A DNA stretch of 5,414 nt, taken from the NCBI GenBank assembly GCA_947565475.1, contig CANOGI010000157.1:1-5414 (forward strand). The letters are read 5' to 3'. Origin of the DNA: an uncultured Eubacteriaceae bacterium (GTDB lineage Bacteria > Bacillota > Clostridia > Lachnospirales > CAG-274). The translations under genes were made by a program, and so were the position numbers. Shown piece after piece: positions 1 to 5,414 of this stretch (its first letter is position 1; the number at the start of each line of letters is the position of its first letter). Under the pieces are notes generated by a model. That model was not told the DNA's origin, searched no databases, and saw only the letters and a program-made list of their open reading frames with translations.

Positions 1-2274
1 TTCATAGAAAAGGTTGTAGTTGGCAAAGTTTTATCTATCGAAAAACACCCAGACGCGGACAAACTGGTTGTCTGTATGGTAGAGGTTGGTCAAAGCGCGC
101 CTATACAAATTGTTACGGGAGCGAAAAATCTTTTCGAGGGGGCTTTTGTTCCTGTTGCTCTTGACGGCGCGAGGCTTTCAGGAGGAGTTAAAATAAAAAA
201 GGGAAAGCTAAGAGGAGTCGAGTCAAATGGAATGATGTGCTCTATCGGAGAGCTTGGATTTACAAAAAACGATTATCCTGAGGCTCCGGAGGACGGTATT
301 TATATTTTTGATAAAGAATATGCCCCTGGTTCGGACGTTAAACCTATTTTGGAAATTGACGACGATGTTGTAGAATTTGAGATTACTTCAAACAGGCCCG
401 ATTGTTTTAGTATAGTGGGACTCGCCAGAGAAGCCGCGGCGACTTACAGACTTCCTTTTAAATATCCTGATATTTCGGTTAAAGAGGAAGCGGGGGGAAA
501 CGCCGCCGATATGATTGAGGTTGAGATAAAAAATCCAAATCTTTGCCCGCGATATATAGCGAGGGTAGTTAAAAATGTAAAAATAGAGCCATCTCCCCAG
601 TGGCTTCGTCACAGACTTACAGCCTCTGGATTAAGGCCTATAAACAATATTGTCGATATAACAAATTATGTAATGCTTGAGCTTGGGCAGCCTATGCACG
701 CTTTTGATATTGACAATATTGACGAGAGAAAAATTATTGTGAGAAACGCCAATGAGGGCGAGAAAATCACCACCCTTGACGGTGTTGAGAGAAAACTTGA
801 TTCCTCTATGCTTGTTATTTCCGACTGTAACAAAGCTGTTGCCGTAGCCGGTGTGATGGGTGGGGAAAACTCAATGATAACTTCTGAGGCATCGGCTATA
901 TTGTTTGAGTCAGCTAACTTTAACGGACCTAATGTAAGAATTACCGCCAAAAAGTTAGGAATGAGAACAGACGCCTCAGCGAAATATGAAAAAGGTCTTG
1001 ACCCTAATTTGTCTGTTGAGGCTGTGAACAGGGCTGTTCAGCTTGTGGAGATGTTAGGTTGCGGAGAAGTTGTCGGGGGCATGGTTGACTGTTATCCGAA
1101 TAAGAGGGAAAAATGGATGGTTGATTATTCTACAGACAGGATAAACAGGCTTCTTGGAACTGATATTTCAAAAGAAGAAATGATTAATATTTTTAAACTT
1201 ATAGAAGTTGACGCTGACGGTGAAAAGGCGGTTATCCCAACTTTCAGACCAGACCTTGAGACGGAAGCGGATTTAGCGGAGGAAGTAGCCAGATTTTACG
1301 GATATGACAAAATAGAGACTACTTTAGCGGCAGGAACTCCTACTGTAGGAAAGAAGACAAAGAGCCAAATTATTGAGGACACTATAAGAGACGCTATGAT
1401 AGCTATGGGGATTTCGGAAACAATGAATTTTTCCTTTGAGAGCGAAAAGGTTTTTGACAAGCTTTGTATCCCAAAAGATGATGAAATCAGGAAAACTGTC
1501 ACTATAACAAATCCTTTGGGAGAGGATTTTAAAATTATGAGAACAACTACTTTAAATGGAATTTTAAGTTCTCTTTCCACAAATTACAACAGGAGAAATC
1601 CTGAGGCGTATCTCTTTGAGATAGGCAAAGTCTATATCCCTAAAAATCTCCCTTTAACGGAACTTCCTGAGGAAAAAACTGTTCTTACGGTGGGTATGTA
1701 TGGAAAAGTGGATTTTTACGATGTAAAAGGTATTGTCGAGGAGCTTTCCGAGGTCCTCGGAATAAAAAATATGGTTGAGTATTCCCCTGTTTCTGATATT
1801 CCCTACACACATCCCGGAAGATGTGCTGAAATTTCAATAGAGGGTGATAAATTAGGATTTTTGGGGGAAGTTCATCCGACTGTGTGTGATAATTATGAGA
1901 TAGGTGTAAAAACATATGTTGCCGTGATTTATATGGACGTAATCTATAAAATCGCTGATTTCGGCAGGGTTTATAAACCTTTGCCGAAGTTCCCCGCTGT
2001 TTCCAGGGATATTTCAATGCTTGTGAAAGACGATGTTATTGTGAAGGATATAGAGAGCATTATTAGAAATAAAGGCGGAAAACTTATTGAGAATATTCAG
2101 TTGTTTGACGTCTATAAAGGCGAGCAGATTCAGGAAGGTTTTAAATCTGTGGCTTACAATATTTCTTTTAGATCCGCTGAGAAAACTTTAACGGACGAGG
2201 AAATAGCTTCACCGATGAAAAAAATATTAAAAGAGCTTGAGGAAAAGCTTGGCGCTCAGCTTAGAGACAAGTAA
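1..2274 (+). CDS. pheT: Phenylalanyl-tRNA synthetase beta subunit (5'-truncated by window edge)
   Basis: Beta chain of the cytoplasmic alpha2-beta2 enzyme that charges tRNA-Phe with phenylalanine; it contributes tRNA binding and editing of mischarged Tyr-tRNA. The frame is open from base 1, so an ATG at base 76 is internal: the preceding codons read VVVGKVLSIEKHPDADKL, the core of the N-terminal OB-fold tRNA-binding domain. The visible 757 residues plus an estimated 40-45 missing ones match the usual ~800. In order (numbering from base 1): tRNA-binding domain to ~140; B3/B4 editing domain ~200-355, with the MHAFD motif (His233) and the MGGENS segment; B5 domain ~367-440, ending in DLAEEVARFYGYDKI with its conserved acidic residues; the catalytic-like core ~450-645; and the FDX-ACB anticodon-binding domain ~662-755, beginning KFPAVSRDISMLV. 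No frameshift or internal stop is seen. By family practice pheS should lie just upstream, outside the window. A terminator follows 40 bases later. Confidence 0.97.
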   Translation, partial: FIEKVVVGKVLSIEKHPDADKLVVCMVEVGQSAPIQIVTGAKNLFEGAFVPVALDGARLSGGVKIKKGKLRGVESNGMMCSIGELGFTKNDYPEAPEDGIYIFDKEYAPGSDVKPILEIDDDVVEFEITSNRPDCFSIVGLAREAAATYRLPFKYPDISVKEEAGGNAADMIEVEIKNPNLCPRYIARVVKNVKIEPSPQWLRHRLTASGLRPINNIVDITNYVMLELGQPMHAFDIDNIDERKIIVRNANEGEKITTLDGVERKLDSSMLVISDCNKAVAVAGVMGGENSMITSEASAILFESANFNGPNVRITAKKLGMRTDASAKYEKGLDPNLSVEAVNRAVQLVEMLGCGEVVGGMVDCYPNKREKWMVDYSTDRINRLLGTDISKEEMINIFKLIEVDADGEKAVIPTFRPDLETEADLAEEVARFYGYDKIETTLAAGTPTVGKKTKSQIIEDTIRDAMIAMGISETMNFSFESEKVFDKLCIPKDDEIRKTVTITNPLGEDFKIMRTTTLNGILSSLSTNYNRRNPEAYLFEIGKVYIPKNLPLTELPEEKTVLTVGMYGKVDFYDVKGIVEELSEVLGIKNMVEYSPVSDIPYTHPGRCAEISIEGDKLGFLGEVHPTVCDNYEIGVKTYVAVIYMDVIYKIADFGRVYKPLPKFPAVSRDISMLVKDDVIVKDIESIIRNKGGKLIENIQLFDVYKGEQIQEGFKSVAYNISFRSAEKTLTDEEIASPMKKILKELEEKLGAQLRDK

Positions 2275-2314
2275 TTTTTATTGGAACTGTAGTAAAGTTT
2301 TGAAGAAGTTTATT

Positions 2315-2366
2315 AAAAAAGGCTGATGAAAATTTATTTTCCAAAATTTTTTATCAGTCTTTTTTA
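2315..2366 (+). terminator. Intrinsic terminator of pheT
   Basis: An A-run (2315-2319) precedes a long hairpin. Bases 2320-2335 pair with 2344-2360 over about 16 bp, with two G:U pairs (2322:2358, 2328:2352) and one bulged T at 2347; the loop is 2336-2343. A T-run follows directly at 2361-2365. The stem's base is GGCTGAT facing ATCAGTC. It sits 40 bases after the pheT stop, so it ends the pheT transcript and separates it from rho. The A-run facing the T-run would also allow some activity on the other strand, but no gene converges from the right. Confidence 0.88.
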
Positions 2367-2492
2367 TTGTGTTTAGCGTTATGAGATAATTTAGAGTTAA
2401 TCAATTTAAGAAATTAATTTTTAAATATTTATAATTGTCATATTTACGTGTGTTTTGTTTTTTTATTTTTGGGGGGGCGAGCTGATAAGTTA
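2367..2492. other. AT-rich spacer upstream of the rho promoter, with a seven-G run
   Basis: No gene, RNA gene or convincing regulatory site is visible here. The stretch is mostly A and T, with a T-rich block at about 2451-2470 followed at once by seven consecutive G (2471-2477), which stands out in this composition. A TATAAT-like hexamer at 2430-2435 lacks a good -35 partner (TTAAGA at 2406-2411 is poor), so it is not called as a promoter. The T-rich block may give curved DNA upstream of the real promoter at 2493-2522. Confidence 0.6.
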
Positions 2493-2522
2493 TTGACATT
2501 AACGTAAAAGATATTATATAAT
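2493..2522 (+). promoter_or_regulatory. Sigma-A promoter of the rho unit
   Basis: A perfect -35 hexamer TTGACA (2493-2498) and a perfect -10 hexamer TATAAT (2517-2522) are separated by 18 bases, one more than the optimum. Transcription should start near 2529-2531. It lies after the pheT terminator and no other gene stands between it and rho, so it is the obvious main promoter for rho and the CAP gene. It implies a 5' leader of about 370 nt, which is long for a housekeeping gene. Confidence 0.85.
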
Positions 2523-2550
2523 TAACATAGATATTTATTTGTTATTATTT

Positions 2551-2700
2551 ACAGCCTATAAGGCGTGTCAAAGACTATTTATATTTTTTGTTTCACAAAA
2601 ATGCTTTAAACATATGGAGGATAACTCCGCGTTTATATTCAGTGAGAGATTGTACTTTCGCTGAATATAAGAGTAAGTGTCTTTGTTTTTTAAGCGGGGT
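2551..2700 (+). promoter_or_regulatory. Structured 5' leader RNA of rho (candidate cis-regulatory element)
   Basis: Just inside the predicted transcript start several hairpins follow one another. P1 is ACAGCC (2551-2556) with GGC-G-TGT (2562-2568), one bulged G. P2 is 2585-2591 with 2595-2601. P3 is 2633-2648 with 2655-2670: 16 continuous pairs, two of them G:U, and a six-base loop ATTGTA. P4 is ACTCCGC (2624-2630) with GCGGGGT (2694-2700), enclosing P3. A further seven-base match, CAAAGAC (2569-2575) with GTCTTTG (2679-2685), would cross P4 as a pseudoknot or replace it. P3 is the best supported; the others are shorter and some could arise by chance. I do not recognise a named riboswitch or RNA family. 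Rho leaders are known sites of autogenous control in E. coli and B. subtilis, so a regulatory role is plausible but inferred. Confidence 0.5.
2633..2670 (+). repeat. 16-bp inverted repeat / leader hairpin
   Basis: The left arm 2633-2648 and right arm 2655-2670 pair without interruption. The outer ten pairs (TTATATTCAG with CTGAATATAA) are perfect; the inner six contain two G:U wobbles, which suits an RNA stem better than a protein-binding DNA palindrome. No T-run follows immediately (the nearest, 2686-2691, is 15 bases on), so it is not a standard terminator. It lies about 100 nt into the predicted rho transcript. A small palindromic intergenic repeat is an alternative reading. Confidence 0.75.
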
Positions 2701-2843
2701 ATTTCATTAGTCGGTAAAAAAATATAATTCAGATTTTAAGTTTTTAATTATAATATCAAAAATTGGTAATCTCATATTTAAAAAAGCGTTTAATTACGTT
2801 TTTTGTATTTCACGAATATAGTTTCTATATAATTTACCCATAT
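2701..2843 (+). other. U-rich, G-poor part of the rho leader
   Basis: This stretch is almost all A and T with few G, lacks strong structure and holds no open reading frame of note. Only weak elements are visible: a 9-bp hairpin with a G:U pair (2781-2789 with 2796-2804) whose T-run is part of its own stem, and AT-only pairings such as 2723-2729 with 2746-2752. A G-poor, weakly structured leader could load Rho factor itself for autoregulation, but the sequence is not clearly C-rich and this remains inference. Confidence 0.4.
2803..2833 (+). promoter_or_regulatory. Possible second, weaker promoter for rho
   Basis: A perfect TATAAT (2828-2833) has a poor -35 candidate TTGTAT (2803-2808, four of six matches) at a 19-base spacing. 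It would give a leader of about 60 nt that bypasses the structured region. In AT-rich DNA a lone TATAAT is expected by chance, so confidence is low. Confidence 0.25.
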
Positions 2844-2885
2844 ATAAGGAACCACTGATTTGAGGTTTTTAAAACCTTATTGTTT

Positions 2886-2892
2886 AAGGAGG
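2886..2892 (+). promoter_or_regulatory. Ribosome binding site of rho
   Basis: AAGGAGG, a strong Shine-Dalgarno sequence, lies 10 bases before the ATG at 2903, slightly longer than the usual 5-9. It fixes the rho start. Its TAAGG part (2885-2889) can pair with CCTTA at 2875-2879 in a five-base stem with a five-base loop, so access to it may depend on leader folding. Confidence 0.85.
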
Positions 2893-2902
2893 ATTCATTT
2901 TA

Positions 2903-4279
2903 ATGAATTACAATGAAAAGACTATTTTAGAGATAAGAGAGATAGCTAAAGAAAAAGGTATAAAAGGTGTGACAAAATATAAAAAAGATGAGTTGATTGA
3001 GAAGATTATGGAACTTGAGGAAAACTCAATTAATGATGAAAGTGAGAAAGACAACGAGCCTCCTAGGAAAACGAAAACAGAGTCAAGAGGTGATAATGAT
3101 AAAAACGAATCTTCTGACGACGATACGGTGGCCTTAAACAAAAGTTATTTAGAAGAGCTTGACAGCGGTATAATAACTGAGGGTATACTTGAGGTGCTTC
3201 CTGACGGATATGGATTTTTACGCCGTCAGAATTATTTGCCCGGAGCGGATGATATTTATATCTCACCATCTCAAATAAAACGCTTTAATTTGAAAACGGG
3301 CGACTGTGTAAAGGGCAACATAAGAATTCCAAAGGAAAACGAGAAATTCAGGGCTTTACTTTATGTACAAACCGTAAATGGCGACAGACCTTTTAATCTA
3401 TCTAAACGACCAAATTTTGAGGATTTAACGCCGATATATCCAGATGAGAAATTGCAGCTTGAGACATTTAAAAACAATATACCAACAAGGATTATAGATA
3501 TAATAGCGCCTATTGGAAAAGGGCAGAGAGGTATGATTGTCGCGCCTCCAAAAACGGGTAAAACCGTTCTTCTCAAAAATATAGCCAACGCTGTGACAAA
3601 AAATCATCCCGACACGCATTTAATTGTACTTCTCATTGACGAGCGTCCGGAGGAAGTTACTGATATGCAGAGGTCTATAGAGGGAAAAAATGTCGATGTT
3701 GTTTACTCGACTTTTGACGAGGAGCCTGAACATCACAAAAGGGTCGCTGAAATGGTTCTTGAGAGGGCAAAAAGACTTGTTGAGCAAGGTAAAGACCTTG
3801 TTATTTTACTTGACAGTATTACAAGGCTGGCGAGAGCTTATAATCTTATAATTCCACCAAGCGGAAGAACTTTGTCAGGAGGGCTTGACCCCGCTTCTTT
3901 ATATATGCCAAAAAAGTTTTTTGGAGCGGCGAGAAATATTGAGGAGGGAGGAAGCCTTACTATTTTGGCGACGGCTTTAATTGAGACAGGCAGTAAAATG
4001 GACGACGTTATTTTTGAGGAGTTTAAAGGAACGGGAAATATGGAACTGGTTCTTGACAGAAAGCTTGCTGAAAAACGAATTTTTCCGGCTATTGATATTT
4101 CAAAATCGGGTACAAGGAGAGAGGATTTATTATTTTCAGAAAGGGAGCTTGAGACAGTATACTCACTTAGAAAAAGTTTTGGAAACGCTTCTGTTGTGGA
4201 GGTAAATGAGCAATTTTCGGAGATGCTTAAAAAGACAAACTCAAACAAAGAATTTATAGAGAATATTAAATTATATTAA
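2903..4279 (+). CDS. rho: Transcription termination factor Rho
   Basis: Hexameric, RNA-dependent ATPase that loads on nascent RNA and ends transcription in the cytoplasm. The protein has 458 residues; E. coli Rho has 419. Residues 1-38 form the helical Rho_N/SAP-like domain (KTILEIREIAKEKGI). Residues 39-80 are a charged, Asp/Glu/Asn/Ser-rich linker that accounts for the extra length. Residues ~91-160 are the cold-shock-type primary RNA-binding domain (DGYGFLRRQNYLPGADDIYIS). The ATPase domain carries Walker A APPKTGKT (214-221), the catalytic-Glu segment DERPEEVTDM (246-255), Walker B ending LLDS (302-305), the Q-loop region PPSGRTLSGGLDP (318-330), the R-loop GSKMDDVI (363-370) and the arginine-finger region SGTRRED (402-408). 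All look intact. The start is set by AAGGAGG upstream. It is preceded by its own promoter and long leader, and followed after 13 bases by a secreted CAP-protein gene, probably on the same transcript. Confidence 0.98.
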   Translation: MNYNEKTILEIREIAKEKGIKGVTKYKKDELIEKIMELEENSINDESEKDNEPPRKTKTESRGDNDKNESSDDDTVALNKSYLEELDSGIITEGILEVLPDGYGFLRRQNYLPGADDIYISPSQIKRFNLKTGDCVKGNIRIPKENEKFRALLYVQTVNGDRPFNLSKRPNFEDLTPIYPDEKLQLETFKNNIPTRIIDIIAPIGKGQRGMIVAPPKTGKTVLLKNIANAVTKNHPDTHLIVLLIDERPEEVTDMQRSIEGKNVDVVYSTFDEEPEHHKRVAEMVLERAKRLVEQGKDLVILLDSITRLARAYNLIIPPSGRTLSGGLDPASLYMPKKFFGAARNIEEGGSLTILATALIETGSKMDDVIFEEFKGTGNMELVLDRKLAEKRIFPAIDISKSGTRREDLLFSERELETVYSLRKSFGNASVVEVNEQFSEMLKKTNSNKEFIENIKLY

Positions 4280-4280
4280 C

Positions 4281-4287
4281 GGGGTGG
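4281..4287 (+). promoter_or_regulatory. Ribosome binding site that decides the CAP gene start
   Basis: GGGGTGG stands five bases before ATG 4293 and two bases after the rho stop, matching the GGTG part of the extended Shine-Dalgarno. The in-frame GTG at 4284 overlaps this site and has no site of its own upstream, so ATG 4293 is preferred; it also gives a cleaner signal peptide start (MRLKLFSF). Confidence 0.75.
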
Positions 4288-4292
4288 ATTTT

Positions 4293-5360
4293 ATGAGATT
4301 AAAGTTATTTTCTTTTATTTCCATGTTTTCTTTAAGTATAGCAATGATTTCATCAAGTGTGTCGGCGGGGAGGCAAGTATCTGTTTTCTTAAATGGGAAA
4401 GAACTTGTTTCAGATCAAGAGCCTGTTATAATAGAGGGATCGGCGTATGTTCCTATGAGAAGTATATTTGAGGCTTTTGGGTTTGATGTGGAGTGGAATG
4501 CCGATAAAAAAAGAATTAAGGCTAAAAAGGCTGATGATAATTATATAATTATTTTTCAGGAGGGAAGTAAAGTCGCTAATGTATGCGGAAAGGATAAAAC
4601 TTTGGAAAAAGCGCCTGTTATATTTAATAACCGTGTTTTACTTCCTCTCAGGGCTGTGGGTGAGGAACTCGGGGCGGAGGTTGTCTGGAGCCCTTCTGAC
4701 AAAAAAGTTATTATAACTAAGCCGAATTCATCTGTTGTTACTCAAGTTTCCAAAAATTTTATTTATCAGAATTACGCTGACAAAGATTTTTGGAGCGATA
4801 ATACATGGGGTGAAAAAAAGGTGGATTATTTTAATACAGAAGATTATTTAAGAGAGATTTTCGGAGGCGATAACGAAGCGTCAGAAGATTTGGACGATGA
4901 TACAGACGAATATTACAACAGGGGAAATAATAAATATAATATAGGAGATTCTGTCTTTGACTCTAATCCATCAGTTTTAACGATTGAAAAGCAGGTGCTT
5001 GAGCTGGTGAATGAGGAGAGAAAAAAACAAAATATTACTCCTTTAGAATGGAACGACGACCTCGCGAATTTAGCGAGAGCGCACAGCGAAGATATGGTAG
5101 AAAGGAATTTTTTTGCTCATGTAAATCCTGACGGTCAGGATCCTTTTGAAAGAATGAAAATTTATGGAATAGATTATTATTACGCCGCTGAAAATATCGC
5201 ATCAGGGCAGATGACAGCTAAAGCGGTAGTAAATAGCTGGATGGCCTCGGAGGGACATAGGGATAATATTTTAAATCCCAATTTAACCGAGCTTGGTGTT
5301 GGAACAGCGAGAGGAGGGGAACTTGGCTTTTATTGGACTCAATGTTTTAGGGGAAATTAA
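4293..5360 (+). CDS. Secreted stalk-domain (copper amine oxidase N-like) / CAP (SCP) domain protein
   Basis: A 355-residue exported protein of unknown precise function. Residues 1-25 are a Sec signal peptide: MRLK, a hydrophobic stretch, then SVSA before the likely cut at Gly26. Residues ~27-145 resemble the copper amine oxidase N-terminal 'stalk' domain, with its two hallmark repeats VPMRSIFEAFGFDVEW (53-68) and LPLRAVGEELGAEVVW (117-132). Residues ~146-228 are a linker rich in Asp, Asn, Tyr, Phe and Trp. Residues ~229-355 are a bacterial YkwD-type CAP domain: LVNEERKKQ, ARAHSEDM, FFAHVNPDG, AENIASG, SEGHRDNIL, LGVGTARG and a closing FYWTQCF. Aligned by eye to eukaryotic CAP proteins, His276, Glu300 and His322 match three of the four cavity residues. 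No LPXTG, SLH repeat or C-terminal membrane segment is seen, so it is probably released or held to the wall through the stalk domain. The gene follows rho by 13 bases and is probably co-transcribed. A role in the envelope or spores is possible, but nothing here proves one. Confidence 0.9.
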   Translation: MRLKLFSFISMFSLSIAMISSSVSAGRQVSVFLNGKELVSDQEPVIIEGSAYVPMRSIFEAFGFDVEWNADKKRIKAKKADDNYIIIFQEGSKVANVCGKDKTLEKAPVIFNNRVLLPLRAVGEELGAEVVWSPSDKKVIITKPNSSVVTQVSKNFIYQNYADKDFWSDNTWGEKKVDYFNTEDYLREIFGGDNEASEDLDDDTDEYYNRGNNKYNIGDSVFDSNPSVLTIEKQVLELVNEERKKQNITPLEWNDDLANLARAHSEDMVERNFFAHVNPDGQDPFERMKIYGIDYYYAAENIASGQMTAKAVVNSWMASEGHRDNILNPNLTELGVGTARGGELGFYWTQCFRGN

Positions 5361-5376
5361 TTAACGTAAGTTCGAT

Positions 5377-5414
5377 AAAAAATAACAGCAAAACATAGTT
5401 TTGCTGTTATTTTT
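5377..5414 (+). terminator. Intrinsic terminator of the rho-CAP unit
   Basis: A perfect 14-bp stem (5381-5394 with 5398-5411) with a three-base loop ATA is followed by T to the window end. The A-run at 5377-5380 pairs with the T-run, so the hairpin is symmetric and could also serve a convergent gene beyond the right edge. It lies 20 bases after the CAP stop. No comparable hairpin occurs between rho and the CAP gene, which supports a two-gene operon. Confidence 0.9.

Noticed and set aside
76..78. ATG at base 76 as the start of pheT
   Set aside because: The frame is open upstream to base 1 and encodes conserved tRNA-binding-domain residues, so the true start is outside the window.
2430..2435. 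TATAAT hexamer as a separate promoter
   Set aside because: The best -35 partner (TTAAGA at 2406-2411) is poor, and the surrounding DNA is so AT-rich that such hexamers are expected by chance.
2498..2507. The 10-mer ATTAACGTAA occurs in the promoter spacer and again just after the CAP stop codon (5360-5369); related TTACGT hexamers occur at about 2444 and 2794
   Set aside because: The sites share no consistent position relative to promoters, and one lies in a 3' end. Short AT-rich matches are weak evidence for an operator.
2614..2664. A 16-codon reading frame (MEDNSAFIFSERLYFR) overlapping the 16-bp leader hairpin, a possible leader peptide
   Set aside because: No ribosome binding site stands before its ATG, and there is no run of one regulatory amino acid. 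Its reading is explained by the hairpin sequence.
2551..2700. 6S RNA, SRP RNA or another free-standing small RNA gene
   Set aside because: The hallmark sequences or the long bulged rod are not seen, and no terminator closes the RNA before rho, so a leader is the simpler reading.
3838..4248. A 136-codon open frame on the minus strand within rho, and similar minus-strand frames within pheT
   Set aside because: They lie wholly inside strongly conserved genes on the other strand, and their predicted proteins show no recognisable motif.
4284..4286. GTG as the start of the CAP gene
   Set aside because: It lies inside the likely ribosome binding site and has none of its own. ATG 4293 fits spacing and signal peptide better.

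Overview
The window is a stretch of a low-GC, Gram-positive-type chromosome, most likely from a member of the Clostridia (Firmicutes/Bacillota). The reasons are the AT-rich base composition with very AT-rich spacers, heavy use of AGA/AGG for arginine and GGA for glycine, strong Shine-Dalgarno sites, a textbook sigma-A promoter, intrinsic hairpin/U-tract terminators, and a secreted protein joining copper-amine-oxidase-type 'stalk' repeats to a bacterial CAP/SCP domain, an arrangement typical of Clostridia and Bacilli. No genus can be named from sequence reading alone.

Layout, all genes on the + strand: (1) 1-2274, the 3' 94% or so of pheT, the beta subunit of phenylalanyl-tRNA synthetase, entering from the left edge and closed by an intrinsic terminator at 2315-2366. 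(2) 2275-2902, a 628-base non-coding spacer. Its left part is AT-rich with a seven-G run. A near-consensus sigma-A promoter lies at 2493-2522, followed by an unusually long transcribed leader of about 370 nt with several RNA hairpins, including a 16-bp stem at 2633-2670, and possible alternative pairings that reach the rho ribosome binding site. (3) 2903-4279, rho, the transcription termination factor, complete, with all ATPase and RNA-binding motifs. (4) 4293-5360, a secreted protein with a signal peptide, two stalk repeats, an acidic/aromatic linker and a C-terminal CAP domain, starting only 13 bases after rho. (5) 5377-5414, a strong terminator that may also work in the other direction, ending the rho-CAP transcription unit at the right window edge.

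The genes are housekeeping functions (tRNA charging, transcription termination) plus one exported protein of unknown role. pheT belongs to its own unit, presumably with pheS upstream. rho and the CAP gene look like one operon read from the 2493-2522 promoter, perhaps with a weaker second promoter near 2828.

I found no mobile element, CRISPR array, tRNA or rRNA. I see no convincing new multi-gene system. The part that merits a second look is the long structured rho leader, which could be a cis-regulatory RNA, followed by the unexplained coupling of a secreted CAP protein to rho.
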